Positions 1 through 5,684 of a stretch of 5,684 nt of DNA are shown here, in pieces (position 1 is the stretch's first letter; the number at the start of each line of letters is the position of its first letter). The DNA is taken from the NCBI GenBank assembly GCA_026397675.1, contig JAPLUH010000394.1:1-5684 (forward strand). The letters are read 5' to 3'. Below the pieces are notes generated by a model, which worked only from the letters and a program-made list of their open reading frames with translations, was not told the DNA's origin and did not search any database. A program made the translations under genes and the position numbers. The stretch is from Verrucomicrobiota bacterium. Lineage in GTDB: Bacteria > Verrucomicrobiota > Verrucomicrobiia > Limisphaerales > UBA9464.

Positions 1-318
1 TCCGGATCCAATAACTAGGTCGGGACGCCCATCCCCATTAAGGTCGGTCCAGCTCAAGCTCGGTCCCAGTTGCGATAGTCGATGTGGCAGGGCCGGCTGA
101 CGGCCGAAATCATCAAAGGGCTCATCCTCGTGACGGTGAGCGAGGCGTGCGGTCTGGTCTTCAAACCACGGTGCGGGCGGCTTCACGGAAGGAACCGCCT
201 CGGTCCCAGATGACTCTTCCTCCGAAACCTCGACCGCAACACCAAATGGAACTCCCTGCCATTCTGAGACTCGTCCCGAGGGCCATCGAACGCGAAGTCC
301 TACGGAGGCGGCAGGACC
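1..318 (-). CDS. Gene B continuation in shifted frame: end of ASPIC/UnbV domain, linker and start of second module (3' partial)
   Basis: Read from 318 to 1, this frame is open for 106 codons with no stop and no ATG, so it is not an independent gene. It begins GPAASVGLRVRWPSGRV, which is the missing end of an ASPIC/UnbV domain and aligns without gaps to gene A GTATTADIEVTWRSGRV (residues 549-565). An acidic, proline-containing linker follows (about codons 28-50). Next comes a block with HRHEDEPFDDFGRQP (codons 61-75), matching gene A HVHTDTPFDEFARQP. A calcium loop DLNGDGRPDLVIGSG runs to the window edge (codons 92-106), matching gene A DLNGDGWDDLLISAG. Coding character is therefore preserved after the frame break. 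Together with the frame ending at 300, it shows that gene B was, or still is, a two-module protein of about the same size as gene A, continuing beyond the left edge. Confidence 0.85.
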
Positions 319-473
319 GTGGCAAAGGAACGCGCCGGCTCATCCCCGCTCACGTACCGACCGCCAGCAATGATCTCCTTAGTCTGGTCCGGCAATCCAC
401 CGTCACGAAGGGTCACCGAAGCACCGATGCCACGGGTGTTGGGGGGCTTGCCTTTGAGGCGGATAAGGATTCG
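244..473 (-). other. ASPIC/UnbV domain of gene B, split across two reading frames
   Basis: The start (RILIRLKG, PNTRGIGASVTL, QTKEIIAGGRYVSGDEPARSFA) lies in the frame that ends at 300. The end (GPAASVGLRVRWPSGRVSEW) lies in the frame that opens at 318. Joined at 318, the two parts make one uninterrupted domain that aligns with the first ASPIC/UnbV copy of gene A with matching spacing around the junction. This is the strongest internal evidence that the TAG at 300-302 is not the ancestral end of the gene. Confidence 0.8.
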
Positions 474-2177
474 CGGGGCGCTCGCGTTGTTCCGGTAAAC
501 GGCTGGCGCATCCATGAGATCGTTCATCACAACGTCCAGATCCCCATCCCCGTCGAGATCCCCGATGGCCGCTCCCTGCGAAATGGAATCGGTCGTAAAG
601 CCCCAGGCCAGAGAGACATCCTCGAAAGTGGCATCGCCGCGGTTTCGAAAGGCCACGTTGGGAGTAGCCAACCTCGGGAAGGATCGAACCATCGTGGCAA
701 TATCGGCCGGTGTCTTGAGAGCACCACGCCGCTGAGCCTCGGCAATGCGCCTCGCACCATCCCCGTCCTGGAAATCGCGCCACTGGCCGTTGGGAACCAG
801 CAGGTCCTCGTATCCATCGAGATCCACATCCAGAATCAGCGGGCCCCAAGACCACTCACTGGCCTCGACACCCGACTGCCAGGCAGCGTCCGCCCAGGTG
901 CCGCCCCCCCGATTGAGCTGCAGGACATTCCGCTGGACCTGGGCCCGATCGGCGGATCGGCCGGGCAGGCGCAACAGGGGGGCCATGCCTGCCGTCTGGG
1001 TGTGACGCCAGGCCCGATTACGGCTGAACATATCGACGGCGAAGAAATCGACCTGACCGTCGCGGTCCAAGTCCCCGAAATCGACTCCCATGGAGAAGGT
1101 CGGGTTGCTCCGCAGTGCCCAGGACGCCAGTTCCCGGAAGCGCAGGGCGTGATCAGGACCCGTCTCATTCATCCAAATTCGATCCGGGGTGTGCAGGTCG
1201 TTGCAGACATACAAGTCGGGCCTTCCATCCCCGTTCATGTCCTGGAAGCGAACGGCCAACCCCCAATCCCGGGGTGGAGCTGACAGAGCTTTGCCCGAGA
1301 CGTCCAAAAAGCCCCCCCCGATCCAGGAGACCGGAACAAAACGGCCTCGCCCGTTGTTGAGAAAAAGCACGTCTTCCTCCCCCATTTCGACCACCTCTCC
1401 ACCGGCGCGAATCTCAAAGCGATTGGTGAGATCCAATGCGGTTACCGGGCGCCCATTGACCGCCACCACTACCGTGCCGGCTTCGGTTTGCCGGAGTTGG
1501 TATCGGGTGTTGGGTTGGTCGAGGACGGTGGTCGGGCGGAAGTTCGACACGTAGAGATCCAAATCCCCATCGCCATCCACGTCGGCCAAGGCCATCGAGG
1601 TCGCCCCAGTGCGCGAGCGCAACCCGGCCGCATCGGTGGCTTCCTCAAAACGGCCCTGACCGTCATTGAGCCACAGGCGGGTTCCTCCTCCCAACTGATT
1701 GACCAGCAAGTCCGGATCTCCGTCTCCATCCACATCGGCAAAGGCCGCACCGGTCGAATCATTAGATCCTGAAGACGGGTTGAGCCAACTCACCCCAGGC
1801 AAGGCACGGACCGTCACGTTGGTGAAACGCCACCCCCCGAGATTGCGGTACAGGGCATTCTGAGAATCTAGGCCACAGAGGAAGACATCGAGACGACCAT
1901 CACCATCCACATCGGCCAGCGCCACTCCAGAGCCAGAAACCAAATTGCGGTTAGTCACCGCCCGTTCTTCGGACAGTCGATTAGTGAAGTCGATGCCCAG
2001 TCCCGGGGCCGACAATCGAGTGAGCCCAGGCAACGACGGAGAGACCGGTGCGAGCCCTTTGAACCGCAAACCCACCGGGGCCGCCTGCATTCCAATTGCC
2101 CCGCCCAGAAGTGCCACTAGGACTGCGAAAACCCAACGCAGGGTGACCCAGAACATCGAAGGATGCAGAGGGTTCAT
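300..2177 (-). CDS. Gene B: secreted FG-GAP/VCBS repeat protein with interrupted ASPIC/UnbV domain; paralogue of gene A, frameshifted near its 3' end
   Basis: The 625-residue frame starts at ATG 2177-2175, which overlaps the stop of gene A as ATGA. No Shine-Dalgarno sequence is seen, so translation is probably coupled to gene A. An ATG seven codons later (2156) is an alternative. Residues 1-33 form a signal peptide with hydrophobic core WVFAVLVALLGGAIGM and likely cleavage near residues 31-33, so the product is exported. Seven aspartate-rich calcium loops begin at 89, 148, 199, 313, 369, 450 and 540, consistent with a seven-bladed propeller. An ASPIC/UnbV domain starts near 569 and includes GGRYVSGDEPARSFA. 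The frame then departs from the family pattern at residue 621 (VLPPP) and ends at TAG 300-302. The rest of the domain is encoded in the neighbouring frame (1-318). The order of loops and linking blocks matches the first module of gene A throughout (for example GDGRPDLYVCND, FSMGVD, DVDLDGYEDLL). Either the gene is frameshifted or the sequence lacks one base. Molecular function is unknown. Confidence 0.9.
   Translation of the reverse strand: MNPLHPSMFWVTLRWVFAVLVALLGGAIGMQAAPVGLRFKGLAPVSPSLPGLTRLSAPGLGIDFTNRLSEERAVTNRNLVSGSGVALADVDGDGRLDVFLCGLDSQNALYRNLGGWRFTNVTVRALPGVSWLNPSSGSNDSTGAAFADVDGDGDPDLLVNQLGGGTRLWLNDGQGRFEEATDAAGLRSRTGATSMALADVDGDGDLDLYVSNFRPTTVLDQPNTRYQLRQTEAGTVVVAVNGRPVTALDLTNRFEIRAGGEVVEMGEEDVLFLNNGRGRFVPVSWIGGGFLDVSGKALSAPPRDWGLAVRFQDMNGDGRPDLYVCNDLHTPDRIWMNETGPDHALRFRELASWALRSNPTFSMGVDFGDLDRDGQVDFFAVDMFSRNRAWRHTQTAGMAPLLRLPGRSADRAQVQRNVLQLNRGGGTWADAAWQSGVEASEWSWGPLILDVDLDGYEDLLVPNGQWRDFQDGDGARRIAEAQRRGALKTPADIATMVRSFPRLATPNVAFRNRGDATFEDVSLAWGFTTDSISQGAAIGDLDGDGDLDVVMNDLMDAPAVYRNNASAPRILIRLKGKPPNTRGIGASVTLRDGGLPDQTKEIIAGGRYVSGDEPARSFATVLPPP
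316..330 (-). other. Apparent frameshift site in gene B (one base missing)
   Basis: On the minus strand, the codons TTT GCC ACG (F-A-T, ending at 318) are the last that fit the ASPIC/UnbV pattern in the upstream frame. The downstream frame fits from GGT CCT GCC (318-310), sharing the base at 318. One extra G in the GG at 318-317 would give ACG GGT CCT GCC, reading T-G-P-A. That would align exactly with gene A L-G-T-A, with no gap on either side. The site is not a canonical X-XXY-YYZ slippery heptamer. A deletion in a short G run or a base-calling error is simpler than programmed slippage. Confidence 0.8.
2174..2177 (-). promoter_or_regulatory. ATGA stop-start overlap coupling gene A to gene B
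   Basis: The minus-strand bases 2177-2174 read ATGA: the ATG starts gene B and the TGA ends gene A. The stretch before it (CAGAAATTTCCCTGAGCCC) shows no purine-rich ribosome binding site. Reinitiation by ribosomes finishing gene A is therefore the likely way gene B is translated. It also means the two genes are on one transcript, with no room for a separate promoter or terminator between them. Confidence 0.8.
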
Positions 2178-5100
2178 GGGCTCAGGGAAATTTCTGAAAC
2201 ACCGGCCGCGACCGGCACTCGCCGAACGGACCCTTCGGGCCAGCGCACTTCGACCTCTCCTCCAGCCCGATCCGATGCCAGCACCGTCACCGGACTATCC
2301 ACACTGCAGTAACCTCCGCCCATGCGGATTTCCCGGCGCGGACCCGCCTTCCCGGCAGTCCACCACCTGAGGGAGGCTCCAATTCCATTTGGATTTCCGG
2401 AGGGCCCCTTCAAGCGAACCCGGAGTCCTGGCCGCGCGGCCCGGTTTCGGAACAGCAGCGTCGGTCCACTATTTTGGCCCAGGGCCAGATCGATGCGCCC
2501 ATCGGCATCCAAGTCAGCCAAAGCCAACCCGCGTTGGTCTCCCCAAGCCACGACGCCAGAACGCTCGTCCGGTTGAAACTCTCCGCGCCCTGTCCCTCTT
2601 AACAACAACCCCCGCCCGGCATCGTAGCGCGCGTCATCGGCGTGGATCGCAAAGTGATTCTGGGAGAGGAACAAATCTTCTGTCCCGTTCCCGTCCAAAT
2701 CGGCCACAGCCAGACCATAGGCAGGAGCCACCTGGGCCCGAGGCGGCAGCGGTCGCCATTCTAAATAATCCCCACGATTCAGAAACACCCCTGAATCGAG
2801 GTTGAGTGCCGACACACTGGGCAGGGTTCCCAAGATAGGACCGAGCAACTCCTCCATCGAAGCCTTGCCATAGGTCCCCGAATCCGGAAAGCGCGTTGCC
2901 GCGTCCGGAATCAACGCAGCCAAGGCGGGCCGTTTGCGGACAGGCCAATCCCGCCCATCGGGCCCCACATAGCTTTCCAGAAGATCCCAAATTCCATCGT
3001 CAAGCAGGTCTCCCGAACGGATCCGCAACGGTCGCCGGCGGGCATCGGCTCCCAAGAAGTGATTGCGCCCCCAGTTCCCCGCTGCCAGATCCATGCGTCC
3101 GTCACCATCGAAATCACCAGCGGTGATCCCCAGCCAGAGGCCCGTCCACTGGGAGAGACGCTCCACACCGGCCGGCAATCCGGAGCCACGCAGTGGCGGA
3201 TCCCAAGCCTCCAGAGCTCCACCTCGATTGCGGAACAAGCGAACCGCCCCCCAGGCCGTGCTCAGCGCCAAATCGGGCCGTGCATCGGCATCTAAGTCCG
3301 TGAAAACCACGCCGTTGACCAAACCCAGTTTTTCGAAAGCCGTCTGGATCCCCAAACGCCCGCCCCGGTTCTTCAACAAATACGAGGTCGCCGGCTCCGG
3401 ATAACGGCCCGGCACTTCCCGAACCCCGACGAAGATTTCCAACTCACCATCCCCATCCACATCGGCCGCCGCCATGGAACCCACCGGGCAAGCGCGGCCG
3501 CTGAGGATTTCACCGCTCACCCCGGACGTCGGGTCCACGATCCGGATCGCTCCGCCATTGGTGATTCCGTCCTCAGCGTTGCTAATGCCTACAAGAATCA
3601 CCCCACGCAAAACCATCACAGTAGTCAAATCCCGGGAAGCGGGCTTGAGCAGTGCCGGACTAGCAAAGGCCGAGAATCCACCGTGAGCGTCATTGGTGAA
3701 GACCCCGAGGGTTCCACCCTGCCCCGCAGAAATCAGAAGATCGTCCCAACCATCCCCATTGAGGTCGGCCCAGGTGATTCCGGGGCCGGTCTGGCTGAGG
3801 TCGAAGGGCTTGAGGGGTTGCCGAGCGAATTCATCAAAGGGCGTGTCCGTGTGAACATGCGCCAAGCGATCCGAAATCGACTCGAAGAGCGGCAGCACCG
3901 GCGGTGGCGCCATGACAGCAATCGTCTCCTGCTCTGCAATCTCCGCAACGCCCGGGCCAGCACCGTTACGTCGGGTCACTCGTCCACTGCGCCAAGTCAC
4001 CTCGATGTCCGCCGTTGTCGCTGTGCCCAACGCAAAGCACCGCATCGCGTCATCCCCCGACAAATAGCGACCGCCAGACATCATCTCCTGGGACTGCATC
4101 GGGAGCCCTTTGGCCATCACCCGGATCTTGGCCCCGATGCCCCTAGAATTACCGGCACCACCGCGCAATCGCACGGCGATCCGGGGTGCTGTAGCCTTGT
4201 TCCGGTAGAGCTTCGGCGGCTCATTCAAGGCGTTGAGCACCAGGTCCAAATCTCCATCGCCATCCAAATCGGCCGCGGCCATGCCTTGTTCGACCCCGGG
4301 CGCATCGAACCCCCAAGCCTGCGTCACCTCTTCGAAGGTCAAATCTCCGCGATTACGGAAGGCGGCATTGGGAGTATCGAGCCGGGCAAACATCCGACGC
4401 ATGTTCAGAGTTTCGATGAAACCCATTTTCCGGCTCGATTTCATCGCCTCGGCGCGGGCCCCGACATCCACATCGAACATGTCCATCTCGTTGCCGTTGG
4501 AGATGAGGAGATCCTCATACCCGTCCAAATCGACATCCAGAAATAGCGGCGTCCACGACCAATCGCTGGCACTGATCCCGGCCAAACGCCCAATCTCAGC
4601 GAAGGTCCCATCCCCACGCCCGAGAAACAGGGTGTTGTGGGAGAACTGGGGTCGATCGTCCCAGATGCCGGGCTGATAGAACCCGGGCGGCACCCCGTCC
4701 ATCTGCACATTGCGCCGCAAGTGATCGCGGCTGAGCATGTCCAGCACCACAAAGTCATCCACGCCGTCCCGATCGATGTCGGCGGCGTCCACCCCCATCG
4801 AGAAGGCGCTGGTGTGCCGCAAGGCCAATTGGGGCGAAGCCCGAAATCGCAAGGGGCCACCCGGAGCCGTTTCATTGACCCAGAATCGGTCTTCCGATTG
4901 GAAATCATTGCAAACGTACAAGTCTGGGCGCCCATCGCCAGTGAGATCCCGAAACAAGACGCTCAACCCCCAATCTTGCGGCGCCGAATCGAGCGGACGA
5001 CCCGCGGCGTTCAAGAAAGCCCCGCGCGTCCATGGCACCTCCGTGAACCTCCCTTTGCCATCATTGAGATACAAGGCATCCACCTCGCCATTTTCCCTGG

Positions 5101-5684
5101 GGCCCACTGGAGTCATGGTGAACCTCCCCACCAAATCGGGTTCATCGGTAGAACGGCCATTGTAGGCCACGATTCGCTGGCGCCCATTTTCATCGCGAAG
5201 GGAATACTTGGCCTTGGGATCATCACGCACCGTCACCGTGCGGTAGGTGGCGACGGACAATTCCAAATCCCCGTCTCCATCGGCATCCGCCAATGAAAGA
5301 CTCGATCCAGCTCGGTTGGGATTGATGACAACACCCCGTGTGAAATGGCCTTTGCCATCGTTGTGATAAATCCGAGTTCCCTGTGACAGAGTATTGAGCA
5401 AGAGATCCAGATCCCCATCCCCATCAATATCTGCCAGGACGACACCTGTTCCATCGAGCGATGAAAGTGCGGTTATTCCAAAAGCCGCTTCGGTGATGGG
5501 CGCGAATTTCATCTGCCCTAGGTTACGGAACAACGCACTCCCGCCCGAGTAAGCCGCCAGAAAAATATCGGGGCGACCGTCTCCGTCCACATCACCCAAA
5601 GCCACACCGGAACCGTTGAGCGGAATTTGATTGGTTAGATAACGCGACGCCGGCACCGAATTAGTGAACACCAGTCCAGTCAGG
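2174..5684 (-). CDS. Gene A: two-module FG-GAP/VCBS repeat protein with two ASPIC/UnbV domains (CRTAC1-like), 5' partial
   Basis: Open from the right edge to a TGA at 2174-2176. The first possible start in view is GTG at 5671, but it is not the real one. The frame stays open to the edge (codons for L-T-G-L before it), and this segment aligns with residues about 61-84 of gene B, which has some 60 residues and a signal peptide ahead of it. The true start and signal peptide should lie just beyond the window. Numbering from the GTG (1165 residues), aspartate-rich calcium loops of DxDGDGxxD type begin at 27, 81, 129, 242, 298, 379 and 468, followed by an ASPIC/UnbV domain (about 497-575). A second series begins at 636, 737, 792, 853, 991 and 1053, with a degenerate loop at 888, followed by a second ASPIC/UnbV domain (about 1082-1163). 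This fits two beta-propellers, each capped by a C-terminal domain. It is probably extracellular or surface-bound and calcium-binding. Family function is unknown, and no catalytic residues are recognisable. Confidence 0.93.
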   Translation of the reverse strand, partial: LTGLVFTNSVPASRYLTNQIPLNGSGVALGDVDGDGRPDIFLAAYSGGSALFRNLGQMKFAPITEAAFGITALSSLDGTGVVLADIDGDGDLDLLLNTLSQGTRIYHNDGKGHFTRGVVINPNRAGSSLSLADADGDGDLELSVATYRTVTVRDDPKAKYSLRDENGRQRIVAYNGRSTDEPDLVGRFTMTPVGPRENGEVDALYLNDGKGRFTEVPWTRGAFLNAAGRPLDSAPQDWGLSVLFRDLTGDGRPDLYVCNDFQSEDRFWVNETAPGGPLRFRASPQLALRHTSAFSMGVDAADIDRDGVDDFVVLDMLSRDHLRRNVQMDGVPPGFYQPGIWDDRPQFSHNTLFLGRGDGTFAEIGRLAGISASDWSWTPLFLDVDLDGYEDLLISNGNEMDMFDVDVGARAEAMKSSRKMGFIETLNMRRMFARLDTPNAAFRNRGDLTFEEVTQAWGFDAPGVEQGMAAADLDGDGDLDLVLNALNEPPKLYRNKATAPRIAVRLRGGAGNSRGIGAKIRVMAKGLPMQSQEMMSGGRYLSGDDAMRCFALGTATTADIEVTWRSGRVTRRNGAGPGVAEIAEQETIAVMAPPPVLPLFESISDRLAHVHTDTPFDEFARQPLKPFDLSQTGPGITWADLNGDGWDDLLISAGQGGTLGVFTNDAHGGFSAFASPALLKPASRDLTTVMVLRGVILVGISNAEDGITNGGAIRIVDPTSGVSGEILSGRACPVGSMAAADVDGDGELEIFVGVREVPGRYPEPATSYLLKNRGGRLGIQTAFEKLGLVNGVVFTDLDADARPDLALSTAWGAVRLFRNRGGALEAWDPPLRGSGLPAGVERLSQWTGLWLGITAGDFDGDGRMDLAAGNWGRNHFLGADARRRPLRIRSGDLLDDGIWDLLESYVGPDGRDWPVRKRPALAALIPDAATRFPDSGTYGKASMEELLGPILGTLPSVSALNLDSGVFLNRGDYLEWRPLPPRAQVAPAYGLAVADLDGNGTEDLFLSQNHFAIHADDARYDAGRGLLLRGTGRGEFQPDERSGVVAWGDQRGLALADLDADGRIDLALGQNSGPTLLFRNRAARPGLRVRLKGPSGNPNGIGASLRWWTAGKAGPRREIRMGGGYCSVDSPVTVLASDRAGGEVEVRWPEGSVRRVPVAAGVSEISLSP
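2183..2428 (-). other. Second, C-terminal ASPIC/UnbV domain of gene A
   Basis: Residues about 1082-1163. Landmarks are GLRVRLKGPSGNPNGIGASLR, then REIRMGGGYCSVDSP, and GEVEVRWPEGSVRRVP, ending a few residues before the stop. The central FALG/FGLG turn of the first copy is replaced by VTVLAS, so this copy has diverged. It closes the second module just as the first copy closes the first module. Confidence 0.8.
3947..4183 (-). other. First ASPIC/UnbV domain of gene A
   Basis: Residues about 497-575 (from GTG 5671). Landmarks are RIAVRLRG, then NSRGIGAKIRV, then SQEMMSGGRYLSGDD, then RCFALG, and DIEVTWRSGRV at the end. These are the usual anchor points of the family: L-x-G, the N-x-x-G-I-G-A turn, the Q-x-x-x-x-G-G-x-Y segment, the FALG/FGLG turn and W-x-S-G. 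It sits in the middle of the protein between the two calcium-loop series. Confidence 0.85.

Noticed and set aside
1..318. A separate small gene downstream of gene B
   Set aside because: The frame has no ATG, and it begins in the middle of an ASPIC/UnbV domain that continues directly from gene B. It is the shifted remainder of that gene.
300..330. Programmed -1 ribosomal frameshifting in gene B
   Set aside because: The direction (-1) fits, but there is no X-XXY-YYZ heptamer at GCC-ACG-GTC-CTG. Gene A makes the same domain without any shift. A lost base in a G run is simpler. It is not fully excluded.
84..1283. Long open frame of 399 codons on the plus strand, opposite gene B
   Set aside because: It is antisense to a frame with clear family motifs. 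Its peptide is mostly the mirror of aspartate-loop codons (repeated I-P-I-P, I-H-I and similar runs) and shows no domain pattern. Long antisense frames are expected in GC-rich repeat genes.
2160..2200. A terminator or promoter between the two genes
   Set aside because: The genes overlap by four bases, and no hairpin with a T run or promoter-like pair of boxes is visible at the junction.
3683..4546. Open frame of 287 codons on the plus strand, opposite gene A
   Set aside because: The same mirror effect: it lies wholly antisense to the linker and ASPIC/UnbV region of gene A, with no recognisable motif and no ribosome binding site.
1719..5600. Recurring short words such as CCATCCACATCGGCC (near 1729, 1907, 3453 and elsewhere) that could suggest a CRISPR array or a regulatory repeat
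   Set aside because: They are the complement of codons for the D-V-D-G-D-G calcium loops. Their spacing is irregular and follows the protein repeats, and every copy is in frame within the two genes.

Overview
The window (GC-rich, roughly 57-60% by eye) holds one coding block, all on the minus strand. It consists of two adjacent genes for large, probably secreted proteins built from FG-GAP/VCBS-type calcium-binding repeats and ASPIC/UnbV domains (the CRTAC1-like family). Very large proteins of this kind, sometimes in tandem, are typical of Verrucomicrobiota, Planctomycetota, Acidobacteriota and Bacteroidota. The GC content, the weak Shine-Dalgarno signals and the wording of the repeats make me favour Verrucomicrobiota or a relative. 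That is an inference from style, not a phylogenetic result.

Layout in the direction of transcription, right to left. Gene A enters from the right edge without its start or signal peptide and runs to a TGA at 2174-2176. It has two modules. Each module is a set of about seven aspartate-rich calcium loops, consistent with a seven-bladed beta-propeller, followed by an ASPIC/UnbV domain. Gene B starts at 2177 with an ATGA overlap and begins with a signal peptide. It repeats the first module of gene A almost block for block, then hits an in-frame TAG at 300-302 inside the ASPIC/UnbV domain. The reading does not really end there. From 318 down to position 1 another frame stays open for 106 codons. 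It encodes the missing end of the ASPIC/UnbV domain, a linker and the first calcium loop of a second module, matching gene A residue for residue in places. Gene B is therefore a full-length paralogue of gene A carrying an apparent one-base deletion (or sequencing error) near 316-330, and it leaves the window at the left edge.

The two products are probably co-translated and exported. The family's molecular role is not established: calcium-dependent surface adhesion or ligand binding is plausible, but no enzymatic residues can be pointed to. There is no intergenic stretch, RNA gene, mobile element, CRISPR array or terminator in the window. The main points of interest are the frameshift, the tandem paralogy with translational coupling, and the two-module architecture. 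I see no convincing new type of system beyond these.
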